From contig JAXIVH010000167.1 of NCBI GenBank assembly GCA_036785325.1, forward strand, positions 196,001-260,000: a stretch of DNA of 64,000 bases, given 5' to 3'. Both the position numbers and the translations under genes were made by a program. Shown here one piece after another: positions 10,894 to 20,347 of the stretch; position 1 is the first letter of the stretch; every line of letters begins with the position of its first letter. The DNA is from Urophycis tenuis. Lineage: Eukaryota > Chordata > Actinopteri > Gadiformes > Phycidae. The notes under the pieces were generated by a model. It did not search any database and was not told the origin of the DNA. It worked only from the letters and a program-made list of their open reading frames with translations.

Positions 10894-13055
10894 ATGGCGC
10901 CGGGGCGGCTGCTGCTGCTGCTGCTGCTGCTGTCGAGGGCGCCGGTCGTCGTGATTCTGGTCCTCTCGGCGCCGCTTGTTCGGGTCTCGGCTGAGCTCGG
11001 TCGCGATGTTAACCTGACTTGTCAATCGAATCTGCATAACGTCCACTGGTACATGGACCTGGCCGGCGGGATGAGGGTGAAAATCCTCCGCACGTTCAAC
11101 AACAAAGTCAATGACGCCGAGAATTGCGATCACATGTTCAAAACGAAGTACGGCACCCAGCCCGGCAACGTGCTGGTCATCCATAACGTCTCCGCGGACG
11201 ACTTCAGGGTGTACCGCTGCGCGAGAGTAGACAAGGAAATCAAGACCTTTGTGAAGGAGTTCCATCTGCTCCCAGGTAGGAACCCGTTGGCGATCAGCGC
11301 ATCTATGAATAGAGTGGATGTATTGTGCCTTTGACTCGACGTCCTCCCCACACCAGGGGTCAGCACACCAGGGGTCAGCACACCAGGGGCCAGGACACCA
11401 GGGGTCCGCATTCAGACGTCTAAGTGGTGTAGTCGATGGGAGCATTTGGGAAATGATGTCATTAGGAAATTGGAATGCCCTCCATTCTGATTGAAGAGAT
11501 ACAGTCCTTTGCCTAATGTTTTATAATGGTTCGTAAAGATGGTAAATGTGTTTTAATGGTTAGTTGACTTGGTTAGTAACTTTGTTTGCAAATGTTTAGT
11601 GACGATAACGGTCATTGCAATGTTACGTCACACGGCCTCCATTTCAAGTTTCAAGTTTATTGTCAGAATTGCCTGAGTTTATTTCGGAAGCACAGCAGCA
11701 TAGCAATGTTAATGGTAGTGATGGTGTTTTGGGTCATTGGGTCATTATTTAGAAATGAATCATGATTGGGAGACGCAGTTGTGTTTGAAACTGCCGCAGT
11801 GTTTCCATTAGCCAAGGATACGGTATATTGATTATTTTGGATTTTACATCACTACATCTCCCTCGCGTCACCGCAAAATCTGAGGGGGAAATCATCAATA
11901 AAAAATTCCATGATGCATTTTGATGTACTCTAAACGTTTACTAAAGGGTTACTGAATTCCTTCCTTATCTCTTCTTTGATTGTTTGATTATGTTGTGTCC
12001 CATTCTACAGTAACCACACCCGCTCTGCCAACTAACCAATCAGAGCCAGAGTTTCAGCATCCTTTCTGGCAGAGGAGCAATGTGCTGATTGGTTCACTGG
12101 TTCTGAACGTCTTCTTCATGGTTTTAATGGCAGGTTAGAAAAACGTAGCGCCTAAACTAACCATCTCTAACCTAACACCTAAACTAACCATCTCTAACCT
12201 AACACCTAAACTAACCATCTCTAACCTAACACCTAAACTAACCATCTCTAGTACCTAAATTAACCATTTCTAATACCTAAACTCTAGTACCTGAAAAATA
12301 TACATCTGTAACCTAACACATAAACTAACCGTCTCTAACCTTATACCTAAGATAACCATCTCTAACCTTGTACCTAAACTAACCATCTCTAACCTAATAC
12401 CTAAACCAATCATCGCTAACCGAGTGCCTAAATTAACAGTCGCTAACCTAATACCTCAATTAAACATATCTAACCTAATACTGAAAAACATCCATCTCTA
12501 ACCTGATACCTGAACTAACCATTTCTAACCTAGTACCTAAACTAACCATATCTAACCTAATACCTAAACAGACCATGTCTAGCCGAATACATAAACCCAA
12601 CCACACCTAAACTTAACTTTGCGTGTGTGTGTTTGTGTATCATGGCAGTTGTAGCTGTAGTGGCATTTTGCATGGTGAAAAGTCGACAAACCAATGATCT
12701 TTCACCCCCTGCCCCCCTGTCTCCTGAGGTAAGGTCCGAAATAGCCTAGCCTGGTGTCTACATTGTGATATAGTCCATATCATGATATATATTTCTAGCT
12801 GTGTTGTTATGGTGATATAACCCACACTGCAGTATATTCCAGTGACGCTGTTATCATGTCCATCGGGTCCATTTCACAATTTAGTCTATTGGTGCTGTTA
12901 TGACAATATACTGTATGACGTTGCTATAACAATATATGGTGACCTACATTTCATGTTTTTATCTTGTGTTACAGTATGAGGAGATAGTGCTCATGGCTGC
13001 AGAAAACACGGTTCCAGAAAGTTGCGTTTACAGCCAAGCCCAGATGCCTGTCTGA
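10894..13055 (+). CDS. Single-Ig-domain type I membrane receptor-like protein (four exons)
   Basis: Exons 10894-11275, 12011-12133, 12649-12728 and 12975-13055 join with matching phases (1, 1, 0) and GT-AG borders, giving 221 residues. Exon 1 encodes a leucine-rich signal peptide (CTG repeat; cleavage likely after VRVSA) and one V-type Ig domain: VNLTCQS, core HWYM, then ADDFRVYRCAR. Exon 2 starts with a short Thr/Pro/Asn stalk and then the membrane helix (VLIGSLVLNVFFMVLMAG), which continues into exon 3 (VVAVVAFCMVKSR). Exon 4 encodes the tail with YEEIVL and VYSQAQ. YEEI is the classic preferred ligand of Src-family SH2 domains; the position -2 residue is Pro, so it is not a textbook ITIM. 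An immune-type surface receptor is inferred. I cannot name the family. Confidence 0.8.
11349..11409. repeat. 15-bp minisatellite in intron 1 of the Ig gene
   Basis: About four copies of ACACCAGGGGTCAGC lie shortly after the exon 1 donor. Confidence 0.85.
12150..12605. repeat. Degenerate minisatellite (ACCTAAACTAACCATCTCTA type) in intron 2 of the Ig gene
   Basis: Units of about 25-27 bp begin within about 20 bp of the exon 2 donor and fill the intron almost to exon 3. The first copies are near-identical and later ones diverge. Confidence 0.85.
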
Positions 13056-13092
13056 CACTGTCAAGCTCAGGGTTATAGGGTTATCCCATCCC

Positions 13093-13098
<6 letters not shown>

Positions 13099-13138
<40 letters not shown>
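13099..13138. repeat. (CA)n microsatellite in the Ig-gene 3' region
   Basis: About 20 uninterrupted CA dinucleotides, 45 bp after the stop codon. Confidence 0.9.
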
Positions 13139-13140
<2 letters not shown>

Positions 13141-13334
13141 CATCACGCTTCCTGTCACAAGTCCACTTCCTCTGCGCTGTGCTCCGACTGCTTGGCATGC
13201 ATCTTTTCCTCTGGGATTGCACCGCTGCCCTTGTGCAAGCGGGGCCAGGGGGAGTGGAGCCAGAGCAGCATGTGAAGCAGTGTGGTGTATGTGAGCTGTC
13301 AGGTGTTTTCTTATGATGTGTGACTCTGTATTGT

Positions 13335-13357
13335 ATTAAAGACTGTATTGTATTAAA
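13335..13357 (+). promoter_or_regulatory. Polyadenylation signals of the Ig gene
   Basis: Two ATTAAA hexamers (13335 and 13352) lie in a tandemly repeated TATTGTATTAAAGAC, about 280 bp after the stop codon. Confidence 0.5.
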
Positions 13358-13559
13358 GACCTACATCATGAGCCAGGGCTGTGTGTCCTGTTCTGTCCGT
13401 GGTGCGTGATGGCTGGCAACAGATTTTGTAACTGAGGGAAAAAAAATGCAGACAGCGACAGACAGCAGCACAAACACAACTGGTAGTGCCTCCAAAGTTC
13501 CGCCCCCTCAACCTGAGAGGGCTGCAATGAGCAACCGCACTGTGCTGGCCATGCTGTGT

Positions 13560-13830
13560 GAACCTGAAAGTACATTTGTCAGAAGAAGGTGAAACATTTC
13601 ATTGCTGCTGATACAGTAAGAAAGTCACTAGAACAAGTTTCAAGCATTTCAATTGCTAGGTGAACCATTGCTAGTATACAACATCTCTGTGCCAAGTTAC
13701 AAAGAGCAATTTTAAAGTGCCAAGATGTACAACATTCACGTGCATGAGGGTAGGGTTTTTTTCTGTTTTTTTTTTAGAGGTAGAGGTTGGGTGCAGGGTT
13801 CAGGTGAACTATGAACAAGCGAGTCATATT
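13560..13830 (-). mobile_element. LINE 3'-tail repeat (same family as 17780-18230, 47045-47245, 50690-51000)
   Basis: On the minus strand it reads toward CACCTTCTTCTGACAAATGT and contains CTTGAAACTTGTTCTAGTGA and the AAAGTGCC/TTGGCAC block found in the other copies. Those copies show it is the 3' region of a fish LINE. The terminal AAGTCGCTTTGGATAAAAG tail is missing here. Confidence 0.65.
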
Positions 13831-14101
13831 ACCCACTCTTTGGTTGTAGCCCCAGATTGCCTATTGACATCATGTTCAGCATTCCACACAGTGATGGCAG
13901 TGCATCTATTGTCATCTACGCAAAGAAATGGAAAGAGGATGGAGTTAGCCACTTAGCCAGTTAGCCTGTAAGGCTGCAAAGGCAAGCGGAAACAGAGGGA
14001 AAGATCTGTATGACCGCATTTCCTGCCAGTCGAGTCACACAAGCCTGAAAAGAAAAGAGGTGAGAAAACACCTCTCACCAAAATGTTCAAATGGGTCCAG
14101 G

Positions 14102-14127
14102 TCATGGGTGGGCAGGGTTGTATGTCC

Positions 14128-14160
<33 letters not shown>

Positions 14161-14506
14161 CGGGGGAGTTCAGAAGGCTGACAGCCTGGGGGAAAAAGCT
14201 TCCCCTGAACCTGCTGGTCCGGGTGCCCAGAGACCTGTAGCGCTTTCCAGAGGGGAGGAGGGTGAACAGTCTGTGGTTGGGGTGAGAGCTGTCCTTTGCG
14301 ATGCTGCGCGCCTTACGCAGGCACCGCTTCCTCTGGACAGCCTCGATGGAGGGGAGTGGGGAACCGGTGATGCGTTGGGCGATTTTCACCACCCTCTGCA
14401 GTGCTTTCCGGTCCGAGGCGGAGCAGTTACCATACCACACTGTGACACAGTTAGGTAAGTATGCTCTCGATGGTGTTGCGGTAGAAGTCACGCCTGTTCC
14501 GGTCAA
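14102..14506 (-). pseudogene. L2/Rex-type LINE fragment interrupted by poly(G)
   Basis: The minus strand encodes TVWYGNCSASDRKALQRVVK and ...KDSSHPNHRLFTLLPSGKRY, the conserved end of an L2/CR1-group reverse transcriptase (compare the intact end at 38800-39150). The last residues are replaced by a proline run from a 30-bp G homopolymer on the plus strand (about 14130-14160). Confidence 0.8.
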
Positions 14507-14519
14507 AACAAGCTGCCCC

Positions 14520-14905
14520 TGAACACAGCTGTTTCACGGATAAAATGGTTATTGTATTGCACAATGACTTCCTCTAGTTAACCCAGGAAATGCGGTTTCA
14601 TTGTTGAGAGAAGAAGAGAAACGTAGAGTAGAGAGAGAGAGAGCGTATGGTAGCAAGTCAATGGTTTCAGCTAGCCTGCTAATAAAAACAAGTTTTAGAA
14701 ATAAAACTAACCTTGCATTGCATGAATCATTGCGTTTTGAGGGTCTAGTTTCTAGAATTTTACTTTGCTCTGGTTAGTTGTGTAGTAAACATATCACTAC
14801 AGCAGAAAGTAAACAGAGAAGCACGGGACAGAAACACGGGACACCTAGTAGTAGTTTGGTACAGTGGGATTGAATCATTGGATTGGAAATGAACAACTAG
14901 GCAAT
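14520..14905. other. Spacer, nothing recognised
   Basis: Contains a short GA run (14631-14642). No domain-bearing frame. Confidence 0.4.
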
Positions 14906-15123
14906 ATGGTGATTCAGTGTGCATTTATCAATTGTAAAAATAAATGCTACAGGTGGTTACCACAAAATTTTAACAAATTTCCAGTGGGAGATCCAGAAAA
15001 GACTCAACTGTGGCTTCTGGCTGCTGGCTTGGACTTCAACACACCGCAGAGACGCTCCTCAAATGGAGGATGTGTGGTGATCATTTCAGACCAGACCACT
15101 TCGAAAAACCCAGCAATCTAAAG
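14906..15123 (+). pseudogene. THAP-type zinc finger fragment, frameshifted
   Basis: It opens MVIQCAFINCKNK (Cys-x4-Cys), followed by FPVGDPEKTQLWLLAAGLDF, the typical middle of a THAP domain (FP...W). The closing Cys-x2-His appears only in another frame (MCGDHFRPDHFEKPSNLK near 15066-15120), so a one-base shift near 15060 breaks it. THAP domains bind DNA in host regulators and in P- and Kolobok-type transposases. No downstream catalytic part is present. Confidence 0.7.
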
Positions 15124-15124
15124 G

Positions 15125-15177
15125 AGAATTGATTGATTGATTGCACTTTAATCAATCAATCAATCGATCAATCAATT
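15125..15177. repeat. ATTGATTG inverted repeat
   Basis: GAATTGATTGATTGATTG is followed after a 9-base spacer by its near-complement ending CAATCAATTC, so the segment can fold on itself. It directly follows the THAP fragment. Confidence 0.75.
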
Positions 15178-15305
15178 CTTATATATGGTATGTTCATGCA
15201 TGGACTCCAACTAGGCAACACATTATTACATTTTGTTCGGATTGCACACTTTGACACTTTAATTTATTTGATCAAAGGAGAAGAATGTTCCCAGCAGTCC
15301 TCGAT

Positions 15306-15560
15306 TTAGAAGTCCTGGTGCTCCGTTTTGCAGATTGCTCTGTCTCGGGAGGCGCTGTGCCCAGACACATCTCGATCCTGAAAACTAGTGTCCAGCTCCA
15401 GTTCTTGTATCTGTGGGATAACTAAGTCACACTCCCTGCAGCAAAAACATTCATCCTCTGTCGCCATTTTTATAAATTTTCTGCACTGGCACCACCAGTC
15501 TCCTGATGTTCTGTCCCGGTTCTCTACTGCTCTACTACTCTCTCCACCTGGTGAACTGAC
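15306..15560 (-). pseudogene. P2X7 C-terminal-domain-like fragment
   Basis: The minus frame reads DWWCQCRKFIKMATEDECFC then CREC and stops at 15306-15308. The W-C-x-C...E-C-x-C-C pattern matches the cysteine-rich cytoplasmic region of P2X7-type purinoceptors, which in fish also occurs as many stand-alone copies. Only about 80 residues are present. The assignment rests on the cysteine pattern. Confidence 0.55.
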
Positions 15561-15738
15561 AACACTTTGGAGACACTGGACAAGATTTCAGCATGAATCT
15601 GCTAATCTTGATAGCCCGTCTGTGTCAGAATGAGACTTTCCTGACCTGTACTTAAATGTAAATCGTGAGTCTGCCAATTCAGCCACTCATCTTAGCAATG
15701 TAGCATTCAATTTAGCTGTTGTCAGCATATGTGAGAGG

Positions 15739-15820
15739 TAGGGATGTGACTTTCAGTCCAAAACACTATTCGAAATTCGCTAGACACTATTCGAATTTTA
15801 TTTCGAAAATCGACCCCCCC

Positions 15821-15851
<31 letters not shown>

Positions 15852-16667
15852 AACACACAAAAAACACACACATACACGCGCGCGCTCACGTGCGACATCC
15901 CCCTCCTTCAACCACCACACACACACACGACAGAAAGGGTAGACTTAACCAAACAGATTACTGAATCAATAAGATCATTACAGAACGGTAAAATGGGCAT
16001 ATTCCCTGAGCGATTTATCTCAGCTACAGCATGACAACAAACAAACAGTTTTACAATTGCAACCGCTGCGCTGTTTTTCATTTAACTGCCTGTTTTTCAT
16101 TTAACTGCCTGTTAGGCGGAACCGGGTGAAACAGTTTCAGCAACGAGATCGAATGGATTTAACAGAAATAGCGAAGTAAACCTATTGCATATTTTTATTC
16201 AGAAAAATCAACATGTCAACGTGTTCGGGGTGGAGACGTGTGCGCAGCCTATTAACTATTAAGCCGGCAGCGGAGAACACGCGCTCCGACGGCACGGACG
16301 TTGCAGGCACACACAAGTAGGCGCTCGTCAACTTTGCCAGGAGGGGGTATCTTTTTTGATTTGCTTTCCACCATGTCAGTGGGTCATTGTGGAGCGGTGG
16401 GCACACATCCTGGCAGTACTGAGTCAGTTCAGTGGTGTATGTTGCCCCCTCTGCACTGTACTCCTCCCCAAATAGGACCGCGATTGCCGCTGCAGATAAG
16501 CCATCCTTTGGGGGATGTTTTAGGTTCGGACGTATAGTTCTATTTAAACAATGCAGCATTCTTTCCCAGTGAAACGCAATACTAGTCAATGCGGCATTCG
16601 AAATGAGTATTCTTTATTCGAACGTGTCACGAATATTCGACTATTCGAAAATCGTGTCCCAACCCTA
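15739..16667 (-). mobile_element. hAT transposon, complete ends, internally deleted
   Basis: Ends TAGGGATGTG and TAGGGTTGGG (inverted) are flanked by identical 8-bp duplications GTGAGAGG (15731-15738 and 16668-16675). The minus strand at 16182-16589 encodes the transposase C-terminus with SVPSERVFSAAGLIVNRLRT, the hAT dimerisation signature as in ZBED-type proteins. Positions 15817-15841 are a long C-run followed by A and CA runs. It is inserted in the gypsy at 15590-18900. Confidence 0.92.
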
Positions 16668-16802
16668 GTGAGAGGATTATTATCTGTATATACTACGCAT
16701 GATGGAGTATACAATACAAGAATACTAGAGAATATTATACAAGAATAAGAATAATTCTCTCGCATATGGCCCATTTCATTGCTAAAAACTCTAGTTTACC
16801 AG

Positions 16803-18257
16803 CACTGTTGGGAAGGATACTTTTAAAATGTGTCCAGTTACAGAATACAGAATACATGCCCAAAAATGTAATTTGTAACGTATTCCGTTACATTACTCAA
16901 TCTGAGTATTGTATTCTGAATACTTGAATTACTTCCACTCAATCAAATCCTGCTTACTAAACAGGCCTATTGGTGTGTTCTTCTGTTCCAACTGGCTGTA
17001 TGTGTTGGGCCCAAGTCTCCCTGAAAGTGCACTATATTTTAGTTTGCTGTAGAGGAAAAAGACTATTAGGGTATGTTTATGCAAAAGAAATGACTAACAG
17101 AGGAATTGACCAATTTCCCCTTTTCAGTTTCTTTACTTACTCAGCTATTAATAGTGGGACAATAGACATAAACATTTATAGAAACATAGAATATTCTGTT
17201 TCTGTAGAGAATTTGCTATCACATCTAACATTTTTTTTAAAACCTTAAAATAAAAAGCACCAGAAGGAAACCTGCATTTTCCCTTGCCCTTTTCCTGATT
17301 TTACAGGATAAAAACATAAAAGGTTGATTTGCACATCAACTAAGTAGGTAGATACAAGTATAAAATTGCAAGGTGACCAATAAAACTACAGCAGAGGACT
17401 ATTGCAGACCAATTAGAAAAATAACTTCTTCTTCAGGTTGAAGGTGGAGTCTTTGGAAGCTGAAAGGACGTTGGTTGCTGGCAAGCAGAGATTGAACTGC
17501 ACAGTTATATTCCTTTCTCCCTTCTCTTTCTTTAATGTGAAATACTGTTTGAATTTCCAAGATAGAAACATTCCTGCCCTGGCTCTGTTGTGCCTGTTCT
17601 GGCTCCAGCTCTACATCCTCTAGCTCCTGCTGCTCCTCTTCTGACTCCATTGTGAATGATCACGCAAATAGCACTAGATCAGTTTTGAAACATGTCAACA
17701 ATGTAACTGTATTCTAAATACCAACTATTTCAATTGTAACTGTAATGAAATACAGTTACTTACAATTTGTATTCTGAATATGTAACACTGGTGACAATGT
17801 CAGGACTGCAGAGTCACTCCCCATTTTCCGGAAGAGACTCAAGAACCACTTGTTCAGAGTTTATCTGAACCCAGACAGACAGACAGACAGACAGACATAC
17901 TTTATTGATCCCTGAGGGAAATTGCCTCTTGCATAACCCATAACCCTGCATAACCCTACCTTCATGCTCTTGTTTGTTGTACGTCTTGGCACTTTAATCG
18001 CTCTTTGATATTTGGCACTTTGATCGCTCATTGTAACTTGGCACTTAGTCAGAGATGTTGTATACTAGCAGTGGTTAACCTAGCAATTGAAATGCTTGAA
18101 ACTTGTTCTGGTGACTTTCTTACTGTATTAGCAGCAATAAAAATGTTCCACCTTCTTATGACAAATGCGACTTTTGTCGCTTTGGATTAAAGCGTCAAAT
18201 GCCAAATGCCTTAAATGTAATGTAAATGTACATGTATTCCATTACTCCCCAACACTG
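16803..18257. mobile_element. hAT-like non-autonomous element with a nested LINE tail
   Basis: Ends CACTGTTGGGAAGG and CAGTGTTGGGGAGT (inverted) are flanked by TTTACCAG (16795-16802) and CTTACCAG (18258-18265), matching at 7 of 8 bases. Both arms contain the ATTCCGTTACATTAC/GTATTCTGAATA motifs of a common fish element. The right part is interrupted by a LINE 3' end at about 17790-18230. No transposase is present. Confidence 0.8.
17780..18232 (+). mobile_element. LINE 3' end nested in the hAT-like element
   Basis: The plus strand encodes a short C-terminal piece (LPIFRKRLKNHLFRVYLNP-like, with frame changes). A (CAGA)n run and a TACTTTATTGATCCCTGAGG segment follow, then the untranslated tail with TTGGCACTTAGTCAGAGATG and TCGCTTTGGATTAAAGCGTC. 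The same tail recurs at several places in the window. Confidence 0.7.
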
Positions 18258-18886
18258 CTTACCAGAGTGTAGATGGTAATTCTTCTCTGGAGCAGAGAGT
18301 GTGCGGGAGCCATAAGCGATTACCTTTAACCTTCCTTTCTGTCTGTGATAGAGCACCGCCCCAAGTCCCTCCTGGGACGCATCACAAATGGGATCCGGGT
18401 CCACTTGTATAGGCCCCAGGGTGTCATAAAGGCTGTAAGTGGTCTACTACTTTCTTCCCTTGATGGTAGGCCTTGCCTTGATCTAACACTAAAAACCAGG
18501 CACTACCATGTAAACTGTCGAGCATATCTTGAATGCGGGCAATAGGATGGCGATTGGGCGGAGACTTATGGTTGAGTTCTCTATAATCAAAGCACAGATG
18601 GAGGTTCCCATATTTTTTACACACATAGACAATTGGAGATGAGTAGTGTGACCTTGATTTTTGGATCCAGACCCTGTTCAACAAGTCCTCTACGTACTGT
18701 ACTCTCAAGCCTGCTTCCATACACTCTCGTTTTTCTTCCCTCCGCCATGAAACCTTATTCTTTTCTGGTCTTATAGCACCATCTATAGGCGAAAACATGC
18801 AACTGCATAGTAACTTAAGAAAATAACAGGCCACAAAATAATCAACAAAAGGTATCCAAGAAATTACAAAATGGGGGTATGCCCCT

Positions 18887-19280
18887 TTAACATATAACCT
18901 CTTCTTCGATATCACCTTCACAATTCTTGCATCCATTGAACTTGTGGGTTTTTGGAGAGTTTCTGCTTGAATTTCTTTGGAGGATGTCTGAATAGCCTCC
19001 CAGAGCCGCTGTTTTGATGCGTCTCACCCTTTGATGCGAACTGCGTCTCACCCTTACAGATCCTTTCCTTGAGGATGCTCCAAAGGTTCTCAATAGGGTT
19101 GAGGTCAGGGGAGGATGGGGGCCACACCATGAGTTTCTCTCCTTTAACGACACAGAGGTTTGCAGCATGAGATGGTGCATTGTCATGCATGAAGATGATT
19201 TTGTTACGGAAGGCACGGTTCTTCTTCCCTTCTGAGACCTTAACAGCAATCCATTTGGGTTTGTTGGACTTGGAACCCAC
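18887..19280 (-). pseudogene. Tc1/mariner transposase C-terminal fragment
   Basis: The minus frame contains IIFMHDNAPSHAANL, holding the second catalytic Asp, and LMVWPPSSPDLNPIENLWSI, holding the third catalytic acidic residue of the Tc1 DDE domain. The N-terminal DNA-binding half and both inverted repeats are missing, so the fragment is inactive. It abuts the gypsy remnant. Confidence 0.85.
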
Positions 19281-19284
19281 TGCT

Positions 19285-19934
19285 AATCTGAATAATATCT
19301 GTTAAAATGGTTATGTTTGATCTATAACCACTAGTGGCTTACATTTAATGAAATTTAACGTTTTCATTCATATGAAATGCACAAATCTACCTCTCTATCG
19401 CTCATTCCCAGATGGTAAAGTCAATTAGCCGAGATATCAGTGTGCTATTCAGTTACCAAACACCAGGCACAGCAAAAAAAATAAAAAAAATAAAGCAGGT
19501 ATAGAATAAAGACTTTCCAATGAGCTCAGCTAGGTAGCCTACACAGTTGCTGACCTGAAACTGGTCTGGTCCATCTAAATGGACAATGGACAAGATTTCT
19601 CTGATGAGTAGAACTAGAGAAGAATTACAACTTGTTTGCATCTTACTGGTCATTGGTTATCTCTTGGGTTGGTTAAGCAGTCAAAGAAATAATCATCCTT
19701 TGTATTGTTGTATACTTTATTGAAATACACATTTATTCCTTTTGGAAAACCGCAATGTTTCTGCATTTATTACCAAAGACCACAAAAGGAAGCGGTGATG
19801 TCTGTCAGCTGTCAACTCTGCTCTACGATTTCCACAGTGATGGTGTTTCTGTTTCTGAAACACAGAACAGGATATACTGTAGACCATTGTGTGTGTGTGT
19901 GTGCGTGTGTGTGTGTGTGTGTGGGTGTGTGTGC

Positions 19935-19976
<42 letters not shown>

Positions 19977-19979
19977 CTG
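19285..19979. other. tspan7 3' untranslated region and spacer
   Basis: On the minus strand AATAAA occurs at 19733-19738 and 19716-19721, about 245 bp after the tspan7 stop: probable poly(A) signals. A TG/CA tract (19888-19976) begins within 4 bases of the stop codon. The lower part (19285-19700) shows nothing recognisable. Confidence 0.5.
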
Positions 19980-20305
19980 TTAGACCATCTCATACTGGTT
20001 GGCAGAGATGAAGTGAGACAGACAGCAAGCAAGGAGCATTCCCACCAACTAGACAGAGAGAGAGGAGGGGGAGAGAGGGAGAAAGAGCAAGAGAATGAGA
20101 GAGGAGGGGGAGGGAGAAAAATAAAGATTTTTCGCATCTAAAAGGTAAAGCTCTTCTCAATTGTGACTGAATAGACAGAATGTGTACGTGTGTGTGTGCG
20201 TGTGTTTGTGTGTGTGTGTGTGTGTGTGTTTGTGCGTGTGTACCTGTGTGTGTATGTGTATGCGTGCATGTGTGTGCATGTGCTCATGCATGTGTGTGTA
20301 TGTGT

Positions 20306-20347
<42 letters not shown>

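Larger units (their letters stand above)
15590..18900 (-). pseudogene. Ty3/gypsy pol fragment split by two hAT insertions
   Basis: Three blocks of one polyprotein lie in order on the minus strand. 18258-18900 has the RT start (SSPIVYVCKKYGNLHLCFDY, then RELNHKSPPNRHPI) joined by an internal deletion near 18390-18430 to the RNase H start (GRLKVIAYGSRTLSAPEKNY, then HLHSGK). 16676-16802 continues GKLEFLAMKWAICER and, in another frame, VVYTDNNPLT. 15590-15738 continues TYMLTTAKLNATLL...VAELADSRFTFKYRSGKSHS and DTDGLSRLAD. The blocks are separated by the hATs at 16803-18257 and 15739-16667, whose target duplications fall inside the gypsy codons. Dead copy. Confidence 0.8.

Noticed and set aside
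10681..11445. 254-residue minus-strand frame over the Ig gene start
   Set aside because: Shadow of exon 1 and its GC-rich leader. The plus strand has signal peptide, Ig motifs and phased exons.
12150..12605. Interstitial telomere repeat
   Set aside because: CTAACC-like phrases occur, but the unit is about 26 bp and not TTAGGG/CCCTAA.
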